From Lichtheimia corymbifera B2541 (taxonomy: Eukaryota > Mucoromycota > Mucoromycetes > Mucorales > Lichtheimiaceae), in NCBI GenBank assembly GCA_000697475.1, contig JNEU01001107.1, positions 62,001-126,000 of the forward strand: a stretch of 64,000 nt of DNA, in the 5' to 3' direction. The notes under the pieces are model-generated. The model was given only the letters and a program-made list of their open reading frames with translations. It did no database searches and was not told the DNA's origin. Every line of letters begins with the position of its first letter. Position 1 is the stretch's first letter. Position numbers and translations under genes: made by a program. Shown piece after piece: positions 24,962 to 37,131 of the stretch.

Positions 24962-25851
24962 AATTTCATGATTACCATCCCTGAGTTGATTATCCTTTTT
25001 TCTTTTCTGTTGTATGGGTTCTCTTTTTTCATCATCATAAAGCATGTATACCATCCCACTCCTCGTTGTCTTTATAATGCTGCCACGTGCCTTTGCTGAG
25101 AGCAAGTTTCCTTTCATCCCTTTGCATCAAGGAGCAAACATGTATTGGATCGCCTTTGCATTGATAGTAGATAGATGCTGAGACAATCAAATGAGAATAT
25201 TGGAGGAGTTTGCGCGTGTATGCAATTGCTACATTTGGATTTGTTTTATTTCAAATATCATCCACATTAACAACACCGACGGGGACAATCAGTAAGAACA
25301 AGCACCATGTCTCCGTACATCGATGAATCTTCATTCACCCATTCACAAACTATTTGTGTACATATAATAATTCCCTTTCATACTGAGCAAAGCCATTGAT
25401 CAGATTCTACATATATGCCCCAATAAGAATCTTCAACCTCCTCCATCCACTCCTTGTACTTTATCCCCTATAAATGACGAGTTATAGACAAATAAATGTC
25501 AGGACATGTCGGTGTAAGAGTTTAATCAATATCACTGAGTAGCTAATGTTATTGTGCATTTGATTAAAAAATGAAACATTCGCTGATGAAAACTGCTCCG
25601 ATGGCTTGTCATTGACTCCAGGCATTTGTGCATATGTTGATATCTTGTCCATTGAGCAATAATACAACCCGACGCCTTGTTCTTCATATCATCCGGTTTT
25701 GGCTCATCCACATTATGAAAACTTTGTTGTTCCACTAACATACTTGAGTCGTTAGTTAGGTATCATATTATATACCACATTCAGCTTTTACTTATCTGCT
25801 GTGTCTGCTTTGCAACCGAATCAACGCTCAAGAACATAGATGGAGGTAATA
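24962..25851. other. Intergenic 3' flank of the RhoGAP gene
   Basis: No gene. The first 290 bases (to about 25250) recur at 32.82-33.11 kb with small differences, showing that the duplication covers the gene's 3' UTR and beyond. The remainder leads into the tandem repeats. Confidence 0.6.
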
Positions 25852-26664
25852 TCAGTCTAGAGAGCATCCGCCACAAGGCAACAGCGAAAAATCGCCACCG
25901 CCATTGCAGGAGAATTGTGTCCCAGCAAGGATAGCTGCCAAGCTCCCAAAGACTGCTCGCAACCGGGTTGCCAGTAAGCCTTTCAAAGTCCTTCGGCTAC
26001 TAGGTACCCGTTGTGTCCCCTTTTTATCGGCCTAGTTGCGTCCTCCATCCAGCATCTCACAGTCCAGAGAGCATCCGCCACAAGGCAACAGCGAAAAATC
26101 GCCACCGCCATTGCAGGAGAATTGTGTCCCAGCAAGGATAGCTGCCAAGCTCCCAAAGACTGCTCGCAACCGGGTTGCCAGTAAGCCTTTCAAAGTCCTT
26201 CGGCTACTAGGTACCCGTTGTGTCCCCTTTTTATCGGCCTAGTTGCGTCCTCCATCCAGCATCTCACAGTCCAGAGAGCATCCGCCACAAGGCAACAGCG
26301 AAAAATCGCCACCGCCATTGCAGGAGAATTGTGTCCCAGCAAGGATAGCTGCCAAGCTCCCAAAGACTGCTCGCAACCGGGTTGCCAGTAAGCCTTTCAA
26401 AGTCCTTCGGCTACTAGGTACCCGTTGTGTCCCCTTTTTATCGGCCTAGTTGCGTCCTCCATCCAGCATCTCACAGTCCAGAGAGCATCCGCCACAAGGC
26501 AACAGCGAAAAATCGCCACCGCCATTGCAGGAGAATTGTGTCCCAGCAAGGATAGCTGCCAAGCTCCCAAAAACTGCTCGCAACCGGGTTGCCAGTAAGC
26601 CTTTCAAAGTCCTTCAGCTACCAGGTATCCCGTTGTGTCCCCTTTTTATCGGCCTAGTTGCGTT
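25852..26664. repeat. 207-bp tandem repeat, about four copies
   Basis: The marker GCATCCGCCACAAGG begins at 25864, 26071, 26278 and 26485, exactly 207 bases apart each time. Copies 1-3 are almost identical; copy 4 has a few substitutions and a one-base insertion (CTACCAGGTATCCC). Each unit contains the near-palindrome GCAACCGGGTTGC. The unit length is divisible by three, but the frame readable through most of a unit ends in TAG in every copy, so there is no continuous repeat protein. Recent, homogenised array; function unknown. Confidence 0.95.
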
Positions 26665-27173
26665 GGACGATGCTTTGTTCAAGAACGAAGAAATCGGTTG
26701 TAATAGCTCACTTGGCCAAGAAATCTATCACTTTGCTCTAAATCAGTGACGAGAAACACTTGAGAGACGTTACTACCCAACCTACTTGATCCATTTCAAT
26801 CGAATAAAGGGCTTCTTTTTAGACTACACATGGTGAATGCATCCATAGGAGAGGGAAACTGATGAGAGTAAAAACAGGTCAATCGTGTTGAAATTGGTCA
26901 CGTCACCCAATGAAATATTACACCGCTTAGATACCGACCAATTGCATTGCGCTCCCACACCCGAATTTGCCATGGAGACGTGATGTTGCTGTGCAAGTGC
27001 GTATGCAATGGGTGAGATGATTACTAGTTTATCAACGTTAGCAAACATGTAAATATATATTATAAAAACATGTGAATGCCAATACATTTATGGGTTCTTA
27101 TTGAGAGATGAAATTACAAAAAATGCTTTTATTTTTTCCTGTGGTGGGATACTACTACTATTCTTACGATTGT
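26665..27173. other. Spacer between tandem repeats and foldback element
   Basis: No supported gene. The open frame leaving the last repeat continues briefly (LDDALFKNEEIGCNSSLGQE) and then stops; this could be a protein-coding scrap, but I do not recognise it. Confidence 0.4.
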
Positions 27174-27182
27174 AATCCACTT

Positions 27183-27626
27183 GGGAATTGTTACGGACAC
27201 CCCAAACACCTATCATATTAAACCTACAGGACACCCCAAGTTACATAGCCTATATTAAACAATGATCAAAGTTCATTATCCTCATTCATCATGCACCTCA
27301 CTTTATGGAGCCGACTAGGCGCTAATAACTGGTCAAGTCAAACCATTTACTAGGTCCAATGGTAATTATAGCTGCCAAGTCAACCCATTTACTAGATCAA
27401 GTGATAATATAAGGGCTGTTGTCTTGCACACGACAAGTTACTAATATCACTGGATGTAGTAAAGGGTTTGACTTGACCAGTTATTAGCGCCTGGTCGGCT
27501 CCATAAAGTGAGGTGCATGATGAATGAGGATAATGAACTTTGATCATTGTTTAATATAGGCTATGTAACTTGGGGTGTCCCGTAGGCTTAATATGGTAGG
27601 TGTTTGGGGTGTCCGTAACAATTCCC
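27183..27626. mobile_element. Foldback/MITE DNA transposon with ~170-bp inverted repeats
   Basis: 444 bp. The left end starts GGGAATTGTTACGGACACCC and the right end is its reverse complement; the match continues for about 170 bases (27183 to about 27352 and about 27457-27626) with only a few mismatches, around a spacer of about 105 bases. It is flanked by a perfect 9-bp target duplication, AATCCACTT, at 27174-27182 and 27627-27635. Long inverted repeats with 9-bp duplications are typical of Mutator-like (MULE) elements. It has no coding capacity, so it is a non-autonomous copy. It is inserted at the codons for the C-terminal EVD of an HSP90 fragment. Confidence 0.93.
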
Positions 27627-29131
<1,505 letters not shown>

Positions 29132-29623
29132 AAGTATCGTATACACCCACAATGGATACAATTCGGTCTTTATTTGCATGATTGGGAAATGGCGTATTTT
29201 TTTGTAATTGACGTGACAAATATGAGCACAGCAAGTGAATAACAGTGGTTACCCATTATCCGATCTGCTTGCATCATCAACTCTACATGCTATCTTACAG
29301 GGCATCGAATAATCATACGCTAAAAAATATAAAGATAGTACATATTGGCTAGTAGTACAGCTTCTGGCTCAGGAAGATCATAAAGTTGAAAATGGGTCGG
29401 GGCCACACATATAGCGTAATATGACTCCCAGCTATTGAATTTCAAATATGCATTACATATCAATTGAGTCGTATAATGCGTACGAGCTCACAAGGATGGT
29501 CAGCGCGGGGCTGTGTTTATATGGTTGGCGGGCTGGGATACAGTTGACACGACTATTTTGCTGCGCTTGCATGACTCCGGTCAAAGCTTGCTCTTTCCTC
29601 CTTTCCCACCGCACCCTGCTTCC
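29132..29623. other. Spacer inside the accessory island
   Basis: No supported gene. It separates the complex I fragment from the decaying lineage-specific gene. Confidence 0.4.
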
Positions 29624-31872
29624 ATGTCTGTTCCATTTCCAACAGGACGTGTTGAAGACTTTGAATTAAGCGTTGCCACAACTCCCACTCGCGAGTATCT
29701 TTCGACGCATCAACCTGAGTGGTGGACATTTGAGCAATACTTCCACAACAACAATTGGGCTTCGCCCGCAGTAAAATTTCATACGCGAGACGTACATCAA
29801 TGACTTGGCCTGGCTCGCAAAGAAGGACCATAATCTTCCCGCGGATGTTATTGCTTATATATAACGTCTGAAAACTGATATCAAGGTAAGTTGCTTTTTG
29901 AGCCAGTGCGGATCTAGTCACGTGTTAATCACCATGCGTTATAGAACAAAAGCACATCGAGCTTGGAAGATATGTTGAAAAAGCCTGACACCCATGGCAT
30001 CACTGTCAGCATACATGGAAATAAGGGTGACGTTAACTGCGCTGGTAAGCTTTCCCTGTTCATTGTATTATTCATCCAGTAGCTGATTTGGTTTCTACCG
30101 TTGTTGTAGTGGCGGGAAACAGTATTTCTAATACTACACTTGGCAAAAGAAGCAAGGAGGAAGCACCAGTCGAATGGGGGACCAGAAGAGGAGCAGACAA
30201 CTGTCGCTGAGGATGAAGATGATATTGGTATTGACGACATGCAGCATCCATCGCAAGTCGCTTCGACACCCGTTACTGCAAAAGAATTCAGGAAGAAGGT
30301 TTACATAGCCGGATACAACATGGTAAGAGTTACAATCCAAGTGGACGGTGATCATTATTCTTCGTTATTGATTCTTTCTGCGGTAGCTTAAAGGCCAAGC
30401 ATCATTAAATCCATCTCCGAACTTAACCGCATGGCTCGCCAAAGGAAACCAGCATCACTTGGTGAAGGTCTTGACTATCTCTCGAAGTTACTCATCAGCT
30501 CCAAGCAAACCAACAGCAACGTAGAGGCACTGAAGTAAGTTTCCATCATTGGCTCTGCACGAGATCTATGTTACTAATTGTCAAAAGACTTTCTCTTTCG
30601 AGAATCATATATGCGGTTGGAGGAGACACTTTGCCAATATTCGACGACTTTTTTGATAAGGATCCTTGCCTTCAACAAAAGTATGCTCAAGCTAAAGCTG
30701 ACAAACCACGCCTTGCCGATGGGATGACAAGTGAGATGAGTGAAATGTTCGACCTGGTAGCCAAGGTAAGAGGGAGGAAGCTGTAAAAGCTGATTTAAGC
30801 ATTGTGCAGAACACATTCTCATTTCCATTTTAAATCTCTCTGATTGTAAAGGAAGCAAAGCAAGGCAAATTGAAGGCGCGAAAGTTCATCTGCCAAAGGA
30901 GACTGGAAGTTTTCGAGTCCGGTCAGAATGATAGCGAAGTCATGCAATTATTGGATATCCTGGACACCATCATTGCAAGTCTGCGGGACCTTCGGGAAGC
31001 TCCAAATCAGTCGACAGTCAACACCGAGTTGACCCATTATCGCCATGTCGCCGCCTTGTTGGATATTGTTTTCCGTGGTACCAACTTTGAAAAGAAGGAG
31101 TAGGTTGCTTTATATATATATACCAAACACGATTGTACTCATGATATGATGTAGTGGTGAAACTTGTTGCAAGGCCACAAAAACAGCACGGCAATCAAAC
31201 AGCAAGATGTGCAATGATGAGGACAGCAAGCAAGTTGTGATAGGCCGCCGCATTGATTTGTTGATGAGCACCATGGGTATTGAGCTTGGGTCGTCCGAGT
31301 GGAAGAAGGCAAATACATCAGCAACATTGGGAAAGCAGCAGCAAAACAAGAATGCCAGGACCAACAAAGCTATCCTCTCTGCACTTGAAGACATGCCCAT
31401 TGACGATGATAGCCGCGATGACTTGGTTGTTTATGGCATGGATTGGCTTGGTAAGAACTCATTAGAGCATAATATGATGATAATACTATGATAAGCTAAT
31501 TTCCTACATGTAATAGGTCCCGTTGGATACATGATTGGTGTCAAGCAAGTGGATACTGCGTACATTGTATATCACTTGGGCGATCTTATTCTTCCCCAGA
31601 CTCTACTCAATTTCACCGACTTCAAAGACACACTCAACCTCCTATTCGCATTCAAACATCATCATCAACACCTCGAAGAAATCGTGGAGCCTGCATATCA
31701 TCGCCAAAAAGCACAAGCAACACTTCATGCATACCGCTCATCCTCGAATCCTAAACGAAGTCCAAGCCCTGATACCTTGTTCACTCCCGTGAAGCGACAT
31801 CGACGAACAAAGGCAATCATCATCACGGAGGAGGAGGACATCATTGCAAGTGATGAGGAGTCGAGCTTTTAA
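29624..31872 (+). pseudogene. Decaying multi-exon gene of a probable lineage-specific family
   Basis: Begins MSVPFPTGRVEDFE with EWWTFEQYFHNNNW, then loses frame near 29775; the true continuation (ETYINDLAWLAKKDHNLP) is one frame over and ends in a TAA (29860s) before a normal donor. A second frameshift falls near 30165-30180 (KRSKEEAPVE to GGPEEEQTT). From about 30400 on, exons join cleanly: LNRMARQRKPASLGEGLDYL, the KARKFICQRRLEVFE exon, GRRIDLLMSTMGIELGSSEW, then VGYMIGVKQVDTAYIVYHLG, ending in a Ser/Pro/basic tail with ITEEEDIIASDEESSF. No known domain recognised; the layout recalls uncharacterised expanded Mucoromycota families (from memory, unverified). The 3' half may still be expressed from an internal start. 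Confidence 0.65.
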
Positions 31873-31874
31873 TG

Positions 31875-33110
31875 GCAACAAAATCCACCGCAATCACCAC
31901 AACAATGATCACCGCATTCATCCTGACAACCACCACCGACGCCAAACACACAATCACAGGCTACAACATCATCGTCGGCGAATAAACCACCTCAATTGCC
32001 TCAAGTTCAAATCGATATATACCAAGAACCATCACCTGTTATACCTACTGTTGATAAAAGCAAGAATGAATCCTTGGCAGTAGCTACAACAACATCATCA
32101 TCCCATCCTCAACAACAGCAGCAACAGCCAACAACCATCCACCAGACCCACTCGATCCTCCTCTTATCACTCGCCAATTTCATCTGACGACGACCGATGT
32201 GATGCTGAAACATGTGGTATATCTGCCATGTCAGGAGTCCTGTAACAACGGCATGAACCTAATGCAACAAGTGGTGGACCACAAAGTACATTATCATCAT
32301 CTCAACTTGAAAACCACCTTTGATTACTCCAACTGCTATTGGATCCAACGAAGGAGGTACTGTAACTTCAATTTCACCCGTATCATTTATTGAGAGTGGT
32401 AGTAATAAGACTTTCACCTGCCATTACCAAAGGAACAACAGAAAGTGGTGGAAACGGAGCAACAGGATGCGTGGTTCCTCCTCGACAGCATTCTATGCGA
32501 TATCAAGTTACCCAACAACAGCTTCCCCAGCAACAACAATCACATCCACCTCCTATTGCCATTTCTCCTCTCCATACGACACCAAACAACAACAATAAGC
32601 AAAAATCACGACCTTCGCCCACAAGTCCTCAAACACCCACCATGGCTGTGAGCGTCTCTGTTGCTGAACACGTTACTTCATCTGCCGTTATTATCAAAAA
32701 CCCCATGGATCCTACCACAACAAAAGCTGCTGTTGATACAGCTACGTCCGATGACGAGGTGATGTCTGATCAAAATGCTACAACGAGTACTTTGGCCAAC
32801 AGCCCCGGTTTTGGAAAATACATTTCATGGTTACCACCTCTGAGTAGATTATCTTCTTTTCTTATCTGTTGTATGGGTTCTCATTCATCATCATCATAAA
32901 GCATGTATACCATCCCACTCCTCGTTGTCTTTATAACGCTGCCACGTGCACTTGCTGAGAGCAAGTTTCCTCTAATCCCTTTGCATCAAGGAGTAAACAT
33001 GTATTGGATCGCCTTTACATTGATAGTAGATAAATGCTGAGACAATCAAATGAGAATATTGGAGGAGTTTGCGCGTGTATGCAACTGCAACATTTGAATT
33101 TGTTTTAGCG
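31875..33110 (+). pseudogene. Duplicate of the RhoGAP gene 3' end and flank, frame-broken
   Basis: From about 31930 the DNA is a diverged direct-orientation copy of 24040-25250: shared runs include ACACAATCACAGGCTACAAC and TTGGATCGCCTTTACATTGA-type stretches, continuing through the stop codon and about 290 bases of 3' flank. The copy starts within the Gln/Pro-rich tail; F-BAR and RhoGAP domains are missing. Small indels switch frames several times near 32140-32440, after which one frame is open to the old C-terminus (TLANSPGFGK). It directly follows the stop of the lineage-specific gene. Non-coding relic, though intergenic transcription from the upstream gene is possible. Confidence 0.92.
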
Positions 33111-34140
33111 AGCTGGCGTGTACATCATACAATTTTTATTCAGTGGAAGGTTATCTGCTATGTACAGGGTGGCTAGACTTTGCATGAACTTTGGAACCCC
33201 CGGTCGCCAAGCACCAGTCGCATGACTAGAAATCAGGAAGATTAGTAACGCATCTTGACGATGTAAGGCATCAATGCAAGGTTGGCAAATCTTTACATCA
33301 TAAAGAACATGTCTCCAAAACCACATTCGTAAGTCACCGGAACGCATCCTAAACGATCATTCAAACATGGACTTTGGCGCCTTGCATCGATGCCTAATGC
33401 ACCCCGTTGCTTCTTCACTTATCTTCTTTTGTATATACAAGAATAGATCTTGATTCGCCGTTTATCACACAGCAACGCTCTTCTCCACAGTAACTACGTT
33501 TGTTGGTTGCCTATATCATGTTCATTGTTATTAAGTGCTTCACAGTTGCCATGCCAACCTTTAGTAGTAGCTACATACCTAGTTTGTCTTGTCGTATAAA
33601 CTGTCATGGCCGCCATTGACCTCCATTTCTTCTCGTTTTCCTTCGTCTTCCAACGCACGTATCAATAAAGATCGAATGTTGCTGATTACTAGTCGGCAGG
33701 GTGGAGCAATTGCGATGTTGACTATCATGTTGTATGGCTACCGTTCTCAATACGATGCAGTGCACGCCATCTACTGTTTTTCTGCCCAATTCCGCGTGCG
33801 TAACAGTATGTTGCTATGTTGAAAAAAAGCTGTTTGATAAAGTAAAAGAGGCATGGTGGAAGAGAAAGATATAAACAACGGTTGCGTATGTTGCGTGTGT
33901 GGGTAAGTGCTGGATTTATAAACTCCGCCCAAGTAATCCACCTACCAAGAGATCACCAATGCGCAGCAAACGACCACATGTCAAGCTGCGCACGCCAACC
34001 CTTTGATATTCGGTATCTCATTGCAAGGAGTATTCACATATCCCTGAATCGCTTGTTTGCAAATCCCAAGGGGGGCAAATGGGATGGGAGGCACCCCCGT
34101 GAATCCGTTTACAAGTAACATATATAATGCAGTGAGATGA
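33111..34140. other. Intergenic between the island and the PH-domain gene
   Basis: About 1 kb with only unsupported short frames. Marks the right edge of the duplicated segment. Confidence 0.45.
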
Positions 34141-34708
34141 ATGAGCACAGGGAGAAAAGTAGTCTTCCACATGTTCGTGACACAACAAGGTTGGCTGTTG
34201 AAACAAAGCCATGGGATCAGGAAATCCTGGATACGACGCTACTTTGTGCTCGATGGCAATGAGCTACGCTATTACAAAACCGAGGTATCTGGACCACAGA
34301 GATATCATCCACTTTTTTGTCGCTAATGCGGTGAATGGTCTTACAAAGATGGATAGCCTAAAAGACGTGGTACCCCAACACACGCTTTATTTGGAGAATT
34401 ATCAAGTTCTCAACAGCATCAAACATCCCCACACTTTTATGCTGGTAGCCAATGATAAGACATCATGCGTCGACTTTTTCTTGAAAGCGGAAACTGAGCA
34501 AGAGCTAGAAGGGTGGATGCATGCATTACAAACCACAACCAAGAGTGTGCTCGAAAAGTGGATCGAGCGAGCTGATGATATGAGGCCCACTGCAATGCAA
34601 AGAAGAAATAATCACAGCACCACCAGTAATAGCAGCTATATAAGCACCAGCACCACTACCACTACCATCACTGCTTATAGTCATCCCATCATTCATTGTG
34701 CACTGTGA
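34141..34708 (+). CDS. Small PH-domain protein
   Basis: Two exons, 34141-34284 and 34349-34708; 167 aa. The PH fold is readable: GWLLKQSHGIRKSWIRRYF with VLDGNELRYYKTE (strands 1-4), TLYLENYQVLN, HTFMLVANDKTS, and the closing helix AETEQELEGWMHALQTTTK with the invariant Trp. Basic residues in the first loop suggest phosphoinositide binding. The rest is a short Ser/Thr-rich tail. The acceptor (ACAAAG) is weaker than usual, so the exon junction is slightly uncertain, but the frame and fold are continuous across it. Likely a membrane-recruited adaptor; partner unknown. Confidence 0.8.
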
Positions 34709-34943
34709 TGGGCCTGTATATAGTATATAAGGCCACTTTGTAGATAAGAAATAAAACACCTGTGTTCAACATGTAGTGTGAGTGAGAGAAGCATGCGCTT
34801 TTCCCAACAAAGAATAGGCTGACGCGGGATCTCCTTTTATGGGTTTGTGTTTTTGCGACTCTTATGCAAAGCGATACGATCATGTGACGAGGTGAAACAC
34901 TACACCATTGCTCTTTTCCCTTCCACCTGGTTTCTTTCACGCT

Positions 34944-34976
34944 TGCTTTCTTTCTTTCTTTTTCTTTTCTAAGCAC
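34944..34976 (+). promoter_or_regulatory. Pyrimidine-rich promoter tract of the reticulon gene
   Basis: CTTTCTTTCTTTCTTTTTCT-type tract about 30 bases upstream of the start codon. Similar tracts precede many start codons here and probably mark the transcription start zone. Confidence 0.4.
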
Positions 34977-35002
34977 GCTTTATTTTTTGTAACAACAACA
35001 TT

Positions 35003-36169
35003 ATGACCGATCTTGGATCCAAGGCAGCCGCCGACAACACCGTTGTTGATACCCCCGCTGCACCAGCACCAGAACCCAACAAAACTAACAACCCCACCAC
35101 CACTACTTCTACTACTGCTGGTACTCGTTAAGGATAATCAAGTATGAGATATGAGCTTTAACCTCGATGCTTTTATATTACATAGCTGTCAAACCTGAAA
35201 CAACAGCATCGGCTACGTCTACTTCTACAGCAACAAGTGCTACTACAGCACCCACTAAGGATACTGCTCCCGCTGCTCCCGCTGCCACTACTGCTACTTC
35301 TGCTGCACCTGCACCATCCACTCAGCCATCGAAAAAAGCAGATGACAATGGTTAGTAAGATGTATACATCCGTGTGTGTGTGTAATGGGAGGTGTGATGA
35401 TATTATGTTTATCACGAGAAACATATTTCGAGGTCCTCTGACGTTTCAAATCATGCATCATATAGACCCGACCACGCACATTAAGCAATGCCTGACATCG
35501 CTGGTGTATTGGGAAAAGCCTGTTCATAGTGGTGCGGTTCTTGCCGGCTTATTGGGTGCTCTTGTGTTGACACAATATTACTCGGTGCTACAACTCGGTG
35601 CTGCTTTCTTCACCCTTGTCACTGGTATCAACCTTTTATATGTGAATGCACACAAACAAGGCCAACGTTTCTTTTCTGGAAAGCCTACGGATCAGCTGTC
35701 TCATCCACATAGGTAATGCCGTCATCATCATGGGAAAGGATGAAAAAGGTGGATGACTTACGAAAAGGATTATAGCCAACGATTCAAGAACACGTATATT
35801 CCACGCGATCGAGTGGTGAAATCAGCCCAGCTGGCAGTGGATGTTATTGAAGCAGTGGTACAACAAGTCACCAAGCTCGTGCTGATTGAGGACACTTGGC
35901 GTTCTGCATGGGCAGTAGGTATCGCTTATTTTGTATGGACTTTGGCAACCTATGTGGCTACCAAGTACCTTGTTGGTGTGTTTATCGTCGGGGTCTTTTC
36001 AGTGCCCCGAGTCTACTCGCAACACAAGCAGGTCATTGATAGCCAGGTGGCACAACATTCACAACGTGCAAAGGATCTTGCCGAACAATATGGCTCTGTA
36101 GCATCCACAAAGGCCAAGGAACTTTATAACCAGGCTATGGCGTCTGTCTCGAAAAAGAAGTCAGAGTAA
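35003..36169 (+). CDS. Reticulon-like ER-shaping protein
   Basis: Four exons: 35003-35120, 35186-35350, 35466-35712, 35749-36169; 316 aa. Residues 1-94 are Ala/Thr/Pro-rich and disordered. The reticulon homology domain starts with LVYWEKPVHSGAVLAGLLGA, the family signature, followed by two long hydrophobic hairpins (ending near INLLYV, and WRSAWAVGIAYFVW to FSVPRVY) separated by a 70-residue loop. Such hairpins wedge into the ER membrane and generate tubule curvature. The tail is amphipathic and ends KKKSE, a dilysine-like basic end. Intron 3 is only 36 bp, the shortest in the window, so that junction deserves a transcript check. Confidence 0.88.
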
Positions 36170-36429
36170 GCACTGGCTTATTATATCACCAACAACATTG
36201 TTTATCTATCCCTCCCCCCAATGACGCTATTGTGCTTCTTGTACATATTTTACACACAAAACATGTCGAAGGAAAGGAACAAAGTTTGCTGTCCCTCTTA
36301 TATTTTATCATTGAAGCGTGAAATTGGTTATGTGTTTGTGTACATGTGACTAAGCAGCTGTCATCACCAATATATTGATAAATCAATGCGCCTTTAATAA
36401 AAGGGATAAAGGAGATACAAGATTACATT

Positions 36430-36696
36430 ATGGATATCAACATGGCCGATAATGAAGGGGCTGTTTCTTCTGATAGTAGCACCATGAGCAGTGGTGGAAA
36501 CGAAACTGGCTACATTCGTCGACGGCGATACACTCAAGAGGAATTAAGAGTGCTCATGCGAAGTTTTCGTGGCAACCCAAAGCCTTGTCATGCTGTGAAG
36601 GAGCGATTGGCCGAACGACTTGGTACCACCTACAAGCGTATCAATATATGGTTTCAAAATCAAAGAGCAAGGGAAAGACGAGGAAGAAGGAGATAA
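36430..36696 (+). CDS. Small homeodomain protein
   Basis: Single exon, 88 aa. Residues about 27-88 form a homeodomain: IRRRRYTQEELRVLMRSF (arm and helix 1), AVKERLAERLG (helix 2), and the recognition helix YKRINIWFQNQRARER. The usual WFQNRRA reads WFQNQRA. The protein ends RRGRRR just after helix 3, so it consists almost wholly of the DNA-binding domain with a short acidic/Ser-rich leader; an activation domain is absent. A second ATG at 36442 (MADNEG) is possible. It may act as a competitor or need a partner. No 3' exon was found that would extend it. Confidence 0.8.
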   Translation: MDINMADNEGAVSSDSSTMSSGGNETGYIRRRRYTQEELRVLMRSFRGNPKPCHAVKERLAERLGTTYKRINIWFQNQRARERRGRRR

Positions 36697-37131
36697 TGAG
36701 CAACGAAGATCTGAATGACGCCAGCACCGTGGTTTCTAATGAAGATACATATGGATGCCTTTTGGTTCATGTGCAATAATAAAGCGATGTTTGTGGTGGA
36801 TAATGTATCAGTGAACGGGAGGAACATTAGGACGATTAAGATATTGGGATTTTATTAATGAACAACCGAATCTACATGTTAAATAGCAATACAACCTGTA
36901 TCTTGTAATAAATAATGGTTTACAGGCTCCAAAGCTTTGTATTGGGTGGCGTGTAATAAGCATGGTGATCAACAATGGGGATTATCTCGAACGTGCTTTA
37001 TGAAGGACCCTTTAGGAAATGTTATGCAGCGGTTTCAAATTATAATTTGCGGGACGTTGTGGGCCGTTTGACTGATCGCGTGTTGTTGTTTCCTCTTTCT
37101 CTTTTTCCGTTTTCTTGGTTGTTTGTCAAGC
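36697..37131. other. Intergenic between homeodomain and calcineurin genes
   Basis: No gene seen. A strong CT-rich tract (about 37091-37121) lies just before the calcineurin start codon. Confidence 0.45.

Noticed and set aside
26036..26449. Two identical 68-residue open frames with Pro/Ser content
   Set aside because: They are reading frames through the 207-bp tandem units, lack ATG starts and end at the same TAG in each unit.
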